Shown one piece after another: positions 1 through 7,962 of a DNA stretch of 22,779 nucleotides; within the stretch, counting starts at the first letter, position 1; each line of letters begins with the position of its first letter. This DNA comes from an uncultured Collinsella sp. (GTDB lineage: Bacteria > Actinomycetota > Coriobacteriia > Coriobacteriales > Coriobacteriaceae). The notes under the pieces are model-generated. The model did not search any database. It was not told the origin of the DNA and saw nothing but the letters and a program-made list of their open reading frames with translations. The stretch is from assembly GCA_900754275.1 (NCBI GenBank), contig CAAECF010000118.1, positions 1-22,779 on the forward strand, read 5' to 3'. Made by a program: the position numbers and the translations under genes.

Positions 1-2111
1 AAGAGCACCCAGGTATCGCCGCCCAGGTTAATGAGCGGCTTGGTTCCCGCCCCCGAAATCTCGGCGGTATGACGAGCCTGCGCCAAGCGGGCCCGTGCGT
101 TACCCATAAGGTACGGATATGTCGCGTGCTCGTTGAGCGCCTTGCGCATGCGCTCGAGCACATGCGTGTTAATGTCGCCGGGGCAGTCGCCAAAGTAGGC
201 CGGCACCCGGCCCTTGACCTGCGTGGCAAAGACAGTGTGGCGCTTCCAGTCCACTTCCTCGACAATCCAACAGTGTCCGGCGATGGCGATGCGCTCACCG
301 GGCGGGGGCGGATTAACGATCGTGCCCAGCTCGGCCGATTCGCTCCGGACGGTAAACTCCTCGTTTTCCTGGAACACGGCGTAGAACTTAAAGTTGTTGA
401 TGATGCGCTCGCCCGCGAGACCCACGATGAGCCCGCCACCTTCGGTGACCTGGATATGGTCGATCTTAATGAGGTGACGTAGCAGCACGCGGTAATCGTC
501 TGCCGAGACACGGTGGAAATAGCTGAGCGTGAGCACGCGCTGGGCAAGTTCGGCCGGCGTGAGCTCGCCGGTGCTGGTGAGGGTCGACATAGTCTGGTGA
601 TAGAGCAGGCTGTAGGGGAGACGATCGAGCTTGGGTGGCTCGACCCACTTTTCCTCGCGATAGAGTTGTACGAGCGCGATACCCTGCAGGAGCTTCCAGG
701 GAATGGTTTCGGGCATCATCGTGCGCGGCTCGGGCTCTTCCTCGCGCATGACAAACCACATCTCGGGCGGAAGATCGCGACGGCCCGTGCGCCCCATGCG
801 CTGCAAAAAGGAGCTAACGGTAAACGGCGCGTCAATCTGGAAGGCGCGCTCCAGGCGGCCGATATCGATACCGAGCTCCAACGTAGAGGTGGTGACGGTT
901 GTCTGCGTCTGCTCCTCGTCGCGCATGAGCTCCTCGGCCGTCTCGCGTAGCGATGCCGAAAGATTGCCGTGATGGATGAGAAAACGGTCGGGCTCGTGCC
1001 GGCTCTCGCAGTAGCTGCGCAGCATGGAGCACACGGCCTCTGCCTCCTCGCGCGAGTTGGCAAAGACCAGGCATTTGCGGCCGCGCGTATGCTCAAAGAT
1101 ATAGCCCATGCCGGGGTCGGCGTTGTCGGGCGCCGTGTCGGTGGGGTTGAGAAGCGCCTGCTCGGTCGCTCGTGGGATGTCGACTTCGCCCTCGGGGGCC
1201 GAGGAAGTGCGACGGTCTTTGGGAGCGGCCTTGCCCCGCGCCTGCTCACGACGTTGACGGTGTTCTTCCTGTGTAAGCTGTCCGCTGTGGCACATGTCTT
1301 GTCCGGATGCGGGCAGCGCCGCGGGCGCCGCCGTCTCAATACGCTCGCAAGCAAGCACCTCGGCTTCTTGTGGACCTGTGCCTACGAATCCTCGTTGCTG
1401 AGCCTGGGGGCCCGAGTTGTAGAAGTGCTCCATGGAGATGCGCCACACGCGGTGCGGTTCCTCAAAGCGGGGAATAACGCAGTCGCGCCCCGTTCCCTGC
1501 GAGAGAAAGGCGCCCGTGCGCTCGGGGTCGCCGATGGTGGCCGAAAGGCCAATGCGGCGGGGCTGCACGCCTGCCATGCGCGAGAGGCGCTCGATAAGAC
1601 AGAGCGTCTGCCCGCCGCGGTCGCCGCGCATGAGCGAATGGACTTCGTCGATAACCACATAGCGCAGGTCGCAAAACATGCGCGGGATCGCCATGTGCTT
1701 ATGGATCAGGAGCGCCTCGAGCGACTCGGGCGTAATCTGTAGGATGCCGCTCGGTTTTTTGATGAGTTTGGCCTTGTGTGATTGCGAGACATCGCCATGC
1801 CAGTGCCAGACGGGGATATCGGCTTCTTCGCACAGGTCGTTGAGGCGGACGAATTGGTCGTTGATGAGCGCCTTGAGGGGGCCAATGTAGAGGGCGCCCA
1901 CGCTTGCGGGCGGGTTCTCCCAAAACTCGGTCAGGATGGGAAAGAAGGCTGCCTCGGTTTTGCCGGAAGCCGTGGATGCCGTCAGGAGCACATTATCTTG
2001 CGTGTTAAAGATGGCATCAGCTGCTGCAACCTGGATAGAGCGTAGGCTCTCCCAATCGTGGGAGTAGATGAAGTCTTGGATAAACGGGGCGTAGCGGTCA
2101 AAGGCGTTCAC
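1..2111 (-). CDS. Lhr-like superfamily II DEVH helicase (partial, C-terminus beyond the left edge)
   Basis: About 703 codons are visible and the reading frame is still open at base 1. It begins at a GTG at 2109-2111 preceded by AGGAGG at 2116-2121. The ATP-dependent helicase motifs are intact and in order: Walker A TASTASGKTEAAF near residues 44-56, IGPLKAL near 76-82, DEVH near 155-158, SATIGD near 190-195, TSTLELGIDIG near 408-418 and QRMGRTGRR near 437-445. After these comes a winged-helix-like region (LTPAELAQRVL), as in Lhr-type helicases. Residues of about 240-335, between the two RecA lobes, are polar and low in complexity and look like a linker or insertion. It is the last visible gene of the TerB-N/DUF2791/helicase operon, separated from the ATPase gene by 116 bases. 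Lhr-like helicases such as BrxHI accompany BrxD in type 2 BREX, so a nucleic-acid-remodelling role in defence or repair is inferred. The helicase family is certain; the biological role is not. Confidence 0.93.
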   Translation of the reverse strand, partial: MNAFDRYAPFIQDFIYSHDWESLRSIQVAAADAIFNTQDNVLLTASTASGKTEAAFFPILTEFWENPPASVGALYIGPLKALINDQFVRLNDLCEEADIPVWHWHGDVSQSHKAKLIKKPSGILQITPESLEALLIHKHMAIPRMFCDLRYVVIDEVHSLMRGDRGGQTLCLIERLSRMAGVQPRRIGLSATIGDPERTGAFLSQGTGRDCVIPRFEEPHRVWRISMEHFYNSGPQAQQRGFVGTGPQEAEVLACERIETAAPAALPASGQDMCHSGQLTQEEHRQRREQARGKAAPKDRRTSSAPEGEVDIPRATEQALLNPTDTAPDNADPGMGYIFEHTRGRKCLVFANSREEAEAVCSMLRSYCESRHEPDRFLIHHGNLSASLRETAEELMRDEEQTQTTVTTSTLELGIDIGRLERAFQIDAPFTVSSFLQRMGRTGRRDLPPEMWFVMREEEPEPRTMMPETIPWKLLQGIALVQLYREEKWVEPPKLDRLPYSLLYHQTMSTLTSTGELTPAELAQRVLTLSYFHRVSADDYRVLLRHLIKIDHIQVTEGGGLIVGLAGERIINNFKFYAVFQENEEFTVRSESAELGTIVNPPPPGERIAIAGHCWIVEEVDWKRHTVFATQVKGRVPAYFGDCPGDINTHVLERMRKALNEHATYPYLMGNARARLAQARHTAEISGAGTKPLINLGGDTWVL

Positions 2112-2227
2112 GGGGCCTCCTTTCAACAACGAATCTCTCAACGCGGCTGGCAACGGCTTGCTGCATTACTGCTTCAACGTTTGCCCAGATAAAACCTGCC
2201 AAAATAAACCTGTCCCTTTTTGGTAGG
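2112..2227 (-). other. Intra-operon spacer with an imperfect tandem repeat
   Basis: This is a 116-base gap between the ATPase stop and the helicase start, in an operon whose other junction overlaps by 8 bases. On the plus strand, CCAGATAAAACCTG (2185-2198) is followed at once by CCAAAATAAACCTG (2199-2212), matching at 11 of 14 positions. The AT-rich segment contrasts with the GC-rich genes on both sides. It could be a dispersed intergenic repeat or a scar. I see no convincing promoter, and no terminator beyond a weak CCAAAA/TTTTGG inverted repeat. Confidence 0.4.
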
Positions 2228-3532
2228 TTAGATGGTGAACTCGGCGAAGTTGCGGTTGCCGCCTGCGGTGCCGGTGTCGCCTGTTGCGGCTGCCGGCGCC
2301 AGCGCGTCGCCGCCGACGCTTTGCAGCAGCTCGGCCACATTTGCATCGGGGTTCTGACACAGGATATCGAGCAGCTCGATAAAGTCACGGATAACCTCAC
2401 GCGGCGTCAAGTGCGTATCGGTTCCCACGCGGCCGAACTCAATCTTGAGAAAGTCCACCAAGTCGTTTTCGGCAAGCGTGGGCGTCCAGCCAAAGTAGCC
2501 GGCATGGATCTGCATGAGTTTTTCGATGAGCACCAGTAGCTCCTCGTAGGTGAGTGGCTGCAGGCGGATGATGGGCGCGAGCATGTCCTTAAGGTCTTCG
2601 CGCGCAAAGCGGCCCTGAGCGAGTCGGCTGCGCAGGGCCTCGTAGGAGAACACGCCGCGGCGGCGGTCTTCGATGGAGGTTGGCGTGCCGCCCATGATCA
2701 TGCCCAGGTACTGCGCCTTGCCCTGGAGCGTGTCGTTGTACATAGTCAGGATCTTCTCGTAGTTGTATTGGCGCGTGATGGCGTTGGGAATCTTATACAG
2801 ATTCACGAGCTCGTCGATGAGCACCAGCATGCCCTTGTAGCCACTGCAAACCAAAAAGCGCGCAATGAGCTTAACGTAGTCGTACCAGTCGTCATCGCTG
2901 ATGATGGTCGAGGAGCCCAGCTCGGCGCGTGCCTCGCTCTTGGTGCGGTATTCGCCGCGAATCCATTTGGTCACGCGGCTCATGGTCTCTTCGTCGCCCC
3001 CGGATGCGGCCATGCGATAGCGGCGGAGCATGCGGGTGAAGTCGAAGCCGTGGACCATCTCCTCGAGCGGGGCCAGTTGGGCATTGACGACCGACTCGTC
3101 GACGTCGGCACACGAGGCGACCCAGCGATCCAGAATAAGGTTGAGCGCACCGCCCTCGGGGCGCGTCTTGGTCGATATATTGCGGATGAGCTCGCGGTAG
3201 GTGGCAAGGCCCTGTCCCTGACCGCCCTGCAGGCGGCGCTCGGGCGACAGGTCGGCATCAGCGACGACGAACCCCTCGCCCATGGCGTGCGTGCGGATAG
3301 TCTGGAGCAAAAAGCTCTTGCCGGCGCCGTAACGACCGACCAGAAAGCGGAAGCTCGCGCCACCGTCGGCGATGAGACTCAGATCGGTGAGCAGGGCGCG
3401 GATCTCGACCTCGCGCCCTACGGTGATGTAAGGAAGGCCGATGCGCGGGACCACGCCGCCCTTGAGCGAGTTGAGAATGACGGCAGCGACGCGCTTGGGC
3501 ACGCGAGGTGCTGCGGATGCGGTATCACTCAT
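2228..3532 (-). CDS. BrxC/BrxD-type P-loop ATPase (DUF2791 family)
   Basis: This 434-residue protein has a Walker A motif GRYGAGKS at residues 66-73, a Walker B strand MLVLIDEL at 235-242, and a following GGTP plus RSRLAQGRFA segment (about 281-310) that resembles the sensor and arginine-finger part of the BREX BrxC/BrxD ATPases. The N-terminal stretch (IGLPYITVGREVEI) also fits that family. The C-terminus is a short Ala/Gly-rich tail ending EFTI. The 5' end overlaps the 3' end of the TerB gene by 8 bases, so translation is probably coupled. In type 2 BREX, BrxD is an ATPase encoded next to an Lhr-like helicase; the same pairing is seen here without PglX or PglZ. ATP-driven assembly or signalling with the TerB protein and helicase is inferred. 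The family call is strong; the function is not established. Confidence 0.9.
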   Translation of the reverse strand: MSDTASAAPRVPKRVAAVILNSLKGGVVPRIGLPYITVGREVEIRALLTDLSLIADGGASFRFLVGRYGAGKSFLLQTIRTHAMGEGFVVADADLSPERRLQGGQGQGLATYRELIRNISTKTRPEGGALNLILDRWVASCADVDESVVNAQLAPLEEMVHGFDFTRMLRRYRMAASGGDEETMSRVTKWIRGEYRTKSEARAELGSSTIISDDDWYDYVKLIARFLVCSGYKGMLVLIDELVNLYKIPNAITRQYNYEKILTMYNDTLQGKAQYLGMIMGGTPTSIEDRRRGVFSYEALRSRLAQGRFAREDLKDMLAPIIRLQPLTYEELLVLIEKLMQIHAGYFGWTPTLAENDLVDFLKIEFGRVGTDTHLTPREVIRDFIELLDILCQNPDANVAELLQSVGGDALAPAAATGDTGTAGGNRNFAEFTI

Positions 3533-5279
3533 GGTCTAGGTATCCTCTCACGTCTGCTTCGTAGTCCTCGATAATCTGCGGCCCTGCTGCGCTAAATTCA
3601 ATTACGGTGTCGCCCACCAGGTCAAAGAGCGCCTCGTTGATGGTATCGACGAGCATGTCCTCGCTCTGCTCCGATTGCACTACCGCCGATTCCGCCTGTA
3701 CTGCGTTGTGCTCGAGCAGAGCGCGGAGATAGGCGTTTGCGGCGGGCGCGAGTTCGTTTGTGGCGTCAGCGGGCGTAGCAGCTGCGAACGTGGGCGTCGG
3801 CGCGAGAAGCGGTGCCACGACACCAAACTGTTCGGTGGATATGGTCGGCTCGTCGGACTCGTCCTGCCCTGCAGCCGCCGCGACCGCCTCGACCATCGCG
3901 TCGGCTACGGGCTCGGCTTCCGGTTGCCCTGAGTCCGCTGCCTCGGCTTCTGCGGACGAGCCGTCCTCGCGTTCCTCGTCAATCAAAAGCGCCTCGCGCG
4001 TTTGTGCGGCGGCGCTCCGAATATGCCCCAGCTGACTCAGATCGATATCGATCTTGACGGGCTGGTGTGCGGCGTCCCACGAAAGCCATGCCACAATCTC
4101 GTCATCGATAATCTTGGCCAGATATTTGGGGACCTTTTCTTCCTTAAGGGGATGGGCAGGGTCCAGCGCCAGGCGCAGGCGTTGGTCGCAGGCGCGCATC
4201 ATTTCACCGAGCTTGCTGCTCTTTTGCCTACTACCGTGGATACGCATGCATTCCCAAAAGCCGTTTTGGCAACGGTAGATATGGATGGGGTCCAGACGGT
4301 ATTCGCAGTCCTCGTGGCGCTCGGGCGCAAAGAATACGGCCGAGGCAAACATGGTGTAGGGCATTGCCGTCTCCTCCCCAAATAAACTTGCCACGATGCC
4401 GGTCTTTCGGTGCGTGTCATAGTAGCGCGCCATGCGGACATACACGGCGCACGCCACGTGGCGCAGATCGCGGTGGTGGCTGCGGTCGAGCCGCGAGCTA
4501 CTTAGGTTGTACGTGGAGAGGGCGTTGATGGCGGCCATGAGTCGCTCCTCGCGCACCTCATCGGGCGGAAGGGGGAGCGTGGGCTCGGAGGTTTTGCGAC
4601 GCTTAGGGGTCTGGCCGGACGGTGCCGGTACAAGGTCTCGTGCCGCGCGCCGCAGTTCGATAAGGGCGTTATCGAACATGACGGTTTTAGAGTCGCGAAG
4701 CAGCTTGGGGTCGAGCCCGTGGAACACGGCGTAATCTTGCAGCCACACGCGCGCAAACCGGTCGATGCCGGGCTCGAAGGCGCGATAGACATCCCAAAAA
4801 GCCCTGATCTTGTTAAAACCATCGAGTGGATCATCTACGCCAATGCCGCAGATCAGCTCATAGAGATACAGAAAGGCAAAGGACGTAGACGTTTCCTCGA
4901 CGGTTCCGCGGCGCACTTGGGCACGCCAGGTAAAGTAGCCGCGCAGCTGCCGGTCGCTCATGGCGTTGTAGGTGGGAAAGTACGACTTAAAGGTGCCGTT
5001 GTAGGGACAGTCGTCCTCAAAGTCGGCCATCAGCAGGCCCTGGCGGTAAAAAAGCTCGGCTTCCGAAAGCCAGCGGCCCGCACCGCCCTTGGGGTCATCC
5101 TGCCAGCGCGATATCTCGCGCATTTTACGGTACTGGTCGGGGAGGAAATTCTGCATCTGTCGGCCGGTTTTGAGAATCGGCTCGTCTGCGTAGGTTTCGT
5201 TTGAGAAGCGGGCGGACTGATGGGTCCGGGCCTCGGCCATGATGCGCTCGATGAGCATCTTGATGTCCTGGTCGGCCAC
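3525..5279 (-). CDS. TerB-N/TerB-C domain protein
   Basis: This 584-residue cytoplasmic protein has no signal peptide or membrane segment. The N-terminal half (about residues 50-220) carries the TerB-N signature, including MSDRQLRGYFTWR at 107-119 and a LYLYELICGIG helix. An acidic Ala/Glu-rich, probably disordered linker of about 95 residues starts near 435. The last 60 residues (DTINEALFDLVGDTVIEF and what follows) look like a TerB-C domain. The start is a GTG at 5277-5279 behind GGAGGAG at 5281-5288. It is the first gene of the three-gene operon and overlaps the ATPase gene by 8 bases. TerB-type domains are linked to tellurite- and phage-stress systems and to membrane-associated sensing; here the protein is a plausible sensor or scaffold, which is inference. 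Confidence 0.88.
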   Translation of the reverse strand: MADQDIKMLIERIMAEARTHQSARFSNETYADEPILKTGRQMQNFLPDQYRKMREISRWQDDPKGGAGRWLSEAELFYRQGLLMADFEDDCPYNGTFKSYFPTYNAMSDRQLRGYFTWRAQVRRGTVEETSTSFAFLYLYELICGIGVDDPLDGFNKIRAFWDVYRAFEPGIDRFARVWLQDYAVFHGLDPKLLRDSKTVMFDNALIELRRAARDLVPAPSGQTPKRRKTSEPTLPLPPDEVREERLMAAINALSTYNLSSSRLDRSHHRDLRHVACAVYVRMARYYDTHRKTGIVASLFGEETAMPYTMFASAVFFAPERHEDCEYRLDPIHIYRCQNGFWECMRIHGSRQKSSKLGEMMRACDQRLRLALDPAHPLKEEKVPKYLAKIIDDEIVAWLSWDAAHQPVKIDIDLSQLGHIRSAAAQTREALLIDEEREDGSSAEAEAADSGQPEAEPVADAMVEAVAAAAGQDESDEPTISTEQFGVVAPLLAPTPTFAAATPADATNELAPAANAYLRALLEHNAVQAESAVVQSEQSEDMLVDTINEALFDLVGDTVIEFSAAGPQIIEDYEADVRGYLDHE

Positions 5280-5315
5280 CGCTCCTCCTCTCGAACACAG
5301 CTACGGTGACCTCAT

Positions 5316-5344
5316 ATCATAGCACAGCATCAAACAGATGTTCG
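5316..5344 (-). promoter_or_regulatory. Candidate extended -10 promoter of the TerB operon
   Basis: Read on the minus strand, TGC-TATGAT (5324-5316) forms an extended -10 element. The base run CGAACA lies 17 bases upstream and is a poor -35, which is usual for extended -10 promoters. It sits about 40 bases upstream of the TerB-protein start and downstream of the DUF554 stop, so the defence-like operon probably has its own promoter. Confidence 0.45.
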
Positions 5345-5366
5345 AGATGCCGCTGCGTTGATAGAT

Positions 5367-6083
5367 TTAGAACAGGAGGGCGTAGATGACGGCGATGACG
5401 ACGGAGGGAAGCATATTGGCCGTGCGGAAGGTCTGAGGACGGATGAGGTTGACGCCGACACAGAAGATGAGCATGGAACCTACGAGCGAAAGGCTGTTGA
5501 GGGCAGCTGTGGTCATGATGGGGGAGAGCGCGCCGGCAAACAACGTGATCGTCCCCTGGAACACGGCGACGGGCAGGGCCGAGAAGATGCAGCCGCGGCC
5601 AAGCGAGGCCGTCATGGTGCAGACGATGATGCAGTCCAGTGCGCCCTTGAGGGCAAGCGTTGACCAGTCGCCGAGCAGACCGTCCTGGATCGATCCCACA
5701 ATGGCCATGGCGCCAATGCACACGGTGAGTGAAGTCGAGACAAAAGCGTTGGTGAACTCGTTATCGCCCTCACTGCCAGTCTTGCGCTTGAGCCATTCGC
5801 CAAGGTTCTCGATGGCGGCTTCCAAGTTGACGGCCTCGCCGATGAGCGAGCCGAGCGCAAATGAGACGATGAGCATGGTGGTACCGGTGGTCGCTAGCGC
5901 CTTTCCATCGATGATGAGCATCTTTTGCATGGTGCCGCCCAGGCCGATAAACAGGACGCACAGCCCCGATGCTTTCATGAGCGTGTCTTGGATGCGCGGT
6001 GTAATGAAGCGGCCGCCCGCTAATCCCAAAAGACCGCCCGCAACTAAAAGCGCAACGTTGATGATTGTTCCCAAGCCCGGCAT
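5367..6083 (-). CDS. DUF554 (YdfK/YqgA-type) integral membrane protein
   Basis: This 238-residue protein is made almost entirely of hydrophobic helices separated by short loops. It opens MPGLGTIINVALLVAGGLLG and has the long conserved Gly-rich and Thr-rich helices typical of DUF554 (for example FALGSLIGEAVNLE and SLTVCIGAMAIVGSIQDGL). I chose the ATG at 6081-6083 because AGGAGGGCTC lies directly before it and the family normally begins here; an in-frame start 69 bases upstream would add an unconserved hydrophilic piece. The molecular function of DUF554 is unknown, with transport suspected. It is probably transcribed alone: the upstream gene ends 118 bases away and a symmetric operator-like element lies between them. 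Confidence 0.92.
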   Translation of the reverse strand: MPGLGTIINVALLVAGGLLGLAGGRFITPRIQDTLMKASGLCVLFIGLGGTMQKMLIIDGKALATTGTTMLIVSFALGSLIGEAVNLEAAIENLGEWLKRKTGSEGDNEFTNAFVSTSLTVCIGAMAIVGSIQDGLLGDWSTLALKGALDCIIVCTMTASLGRGCIFSALPVAVFQGTITLFAGALSPIMTTAALNSLSLVGSMLIFCVGVNLIRPQTFRTANMLPSVVIAVIYALLF

Positions 6084-6152
6084 GAGCCCTCCTGTATTGA
6101 TGCCAACGTGGCAATCGTAGCAGAACGAAATGCGAGGCACATCGCGACTCAT

Positions 6153-6178
6153 CTAATACGTTATATAAGTGGTATTAG
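6153..6178. promoter_or_regulatory. AT-rich inverted repeat upstream of DUF554 gene
   Basis: CTAATAC (6153-6159) and GTATTAG (6172-6178) form a perfect 7-bp inverted repeat around a spacer containing TTATATAA, which can act as a -10 box on either strand. This is a plausible repressor operator and promoter for the DUF554 gene, about 70 bases upstream of its start. It stands out in a GC-rich genome. No regulator can be named. Confidence 0.35.
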
Positions 6179-6201
6179 GAATGATGCGCAGCATTTAAGC
6201 C

Positions 6202-7632
6202 TCAGGTGGTTGTCGGGACATAGGGGTAGTAGTCAAAGCGCAGTGTCATAAGCCGCTGCGGGGATTCAATAGCCGCGGCGATGATATTGGCATCGCGGGC
6301 ACGATCAAACCCTTCGAGTTCGATCTGATACGAGACGTCTTGCATAATGTCCAGACGTCGCCAGGCTAGAAGTGTGTCGCCATCGAATTCCAAGGTCTTG
6401 CCTCCGTCTGGGGCAACGGCGTATAGACGCAGTTTAGCGGTGGTTGCAGGGTCGACAACCGTGACCTTTTTAATTTCGTTTCGAGTATTCTTGGCGCCCA
6501 ACAAGGTGAGCAGTGTTGGGGCCACGACCTCGCCCGATGGCAAAAAGACGACTTCGATGGATTCGGGAAATGCGATGATGGCCGACTTGCGGACGGGCTG
6601 ATTGGCGGCGGCAACTTCGATGTTTGCAGCATCGATGACCTCTGTGTGGTCGAGGGCGGCAAGCACGCAGCAGTTACCTTCATCGATCTCCTGAGGATCA
6701 GCAAGCCCCAGACTGTCCGCGAGCTCGGGATCGTTTGGACCGGTAGCGGGCTCATTCGGTGCTTCGAAAGAAGCTGGGACGCTGTTTGTCGGCGACGGCG
6801 TGTCGCCCGCACCTGCTTCTTTGTCCGTGCTCTCTTCTTGTATGGTTGCGTTGATGGGTTCGTCGTTTGAGGGGAGCGTCTTGGCGTCAAGCGCGGAGGG
6901 GACAATCCCGACGGCTCCGGATCCGTTCCACTCCATCTCGAGAAGCGCCGGGTCGGCAAGAATGCGTTGCCTGCCTAGCGTGTGGGTATCGATCGCAATA
7001 GGGCCTGCCTCCGTCCCGCGCGTAAGGCTGAGCGATCCGGCTGGCTTCTCGAAATGAATGTCTGTGTCTTCGGTGCTGGCGGCGTAGAACAGCAGGGATG
7101 CTTCTCCCGCCGCGATGGCATCGGTGCCCGCCTTGGTCAGCCGCAGCGATGCCGTGAATGAGAGGGTGGGCTGCACATCGTCTGCATTCGCGGCGGCGCA
7201 GCCCAGACATATACCGCCTCCTTTCTCGAAAAACGCACCGTCGAAGGCGACCTTCGCTCCGTTCGCCGAGTCATCGACCGAAGCGATATCGATGCGCAAC
7301 CCCAAATCGCACGGATCGCCATCTGCATCGAGCACAATCGAGCGCCACGTGCAGACGGCGCACCCCGCCTGGGAGCCGTTTGCCTTGTTCGAACGATTGA
7401 TATCCACGACTATCGAGCCGTCCGTATTACGACGAAGGCATCCCGAGGTTGAGATTGCGGCCTGTGCGAACGAAAAACGCTTGCACGCAATGGCGCTCGA
7501 CGGATTTGGTGCGGAGCTTAGGGCTGCTGGTAAGGAGTCTGCCATGACGGGAGTCGCCCAAGCGGCGACAGGCGTTCCGGTTGCGAGCGCGCCGCAGAGT
7601 GCGACGACGGGCAAAAGGTTCTTCGATGCCAT
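6202..7632 (-). CDS. Large exported protein of unknown function, cysteine-containing
   Basis: This 476-residue protein has a signal peptide (hydrophobic core LLPVVALCGALATGTPVAAWA, likely cut after an Ala near residue 26-31). The mature part has nine cysteines: C50, C65, a CxxC at 91-94, C108, a CxxC at 142-145 and a CC pair at 321-322, suggesting disulfides or metal binding. Residues of about 253-315 form a polar, acidic, Pro/Ser/Glu-rich linker between two beta-rich halves. The protein ends FDYYPYVPTTT with no LPXTG motif or membrane anchor, so it is probably released or held by a partner. The start is supported by AAGGAG five bases upstream of the ATG. It is the last and largest gene of the exported-protein operon, 18 bases after the preceding stop. 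I do not recognise the family. Confidence 0.82.
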   Translation of the reverse strand: MASKNLLPVVALCGALATGTPVAAWATPVMADSLPAALSSAPNPSSAIACKRFSFAQAAISTSGCLRRNTDGSIVVDINRSNKANGSQAGCAVCTWRSIVLDADGDPCDLGLRIDIASVDDSANGAKVAFDGAFFEKGGGICLGCAAANADDVQPTLSFTASLRLTKAGTDAIAAGEASLLFYAASTEDTDIHFEKPAGSLSLTRGTEAGPIAIDTHTLGRQRILADPALLEMEWNGSGAVGIVPSALDAKTLPSNDEPINATIQEESTDKEAGAGDTPSPTNSVPASFEAPNEPATGPNDPELADSLGLADPQEIDEGNCCVLAALDHTEVIDAANIEVAAANQPVRKSAIIAFPESIEVVFLPSGEVVAPTLLTLLGAKNTRNEIKKVTVVDPATTAKLRLYAVAPDGGKTLEFDGDTLLAWRRLDIMQDVSYQIELEGFDRARDANIIAAAIESPQRLMTLRFDYYPYVPTTT

Positions 7633-7650
7633 GGGGTCTCCTTAGCTAAT

Positions 7651-7962
7651 TTAGTGCGGCCTGTCCGTGTTTCGTTTCTGGCTGCGTTTGATGTGCAGAC
7701 CGAGGCCGGCGGTTCCCGCGCCTGCTGTCGTGGCGCCTGCTGCCAAGAGCCATCGTCTGTCGTCTGTCTGTGCCAACGGTTCCTTGCAGTTGCCGCGGTC
7801 GAGCTCCGAGAGGTCGACCGTCACCTGCGTGGCGGCCTGCGCCTGTTCTTGCTGGGCAAAGGCCATGGCTGGCCCAAACGCTAGGATACTGACGGCGGTG
7901 GCCAGGGCGACGGCCTTATGCCGTGTGCGCACCGGGCTCGACCGTCCAGGTGATCGTTGCAA
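7651..7962 (-). CDS. Small exported, membrane-anchored protein
   Basis: This protein of up to 103 residues has an N-terminal signal sequence (ALATAVSILAFGPAMAFA, cut near AFA-QQ), a short Gln/Glu-rich extracellular segment with one cysteine, a C-terminal hydrophobic Ala/Gly-rich stretch (WLLAAGATTAGAGTAGLGL) and a basic tail HIKRSQKR. That layout fits a surface protein anchored by its C-terminus, like a sortase substrate but without an LPXTG motif. The start is uncertain: the TTG at 7960-7962 has a weak AAGG box, and a GTG at 7930-7932 would give a shorter, more typical n-region (RTRHK). Either start lies inside the 3' end of the preceding gene, overlapping it by 47 or 17 bases, so translation is probably coupled. 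Family unknown. Confidence 0.7.
   Translation of the reverse strand: MQRSPGRSSPVRTRHKAVALATAVSILAFGPAMAFAQQEQAQAATQVTVDLSELDRGNCKEPLAQTDDRRWLLAAGATTAGAGTAGLGLHIKRSQKRNTDRPH

Noticed and set aside
969..1742. 257-codon plus-strand frame opposite the helicase
   Set aside because: The minus strand carries continuous helicase motifs through the same bases.
2768..3574. 268-codon plus-strand frame opposite the ATPase gene
   Set aside because: It is antisense to a gene with intact Walker motifs and its translation has no recognisable domain; it arises from GC-rich codon use.
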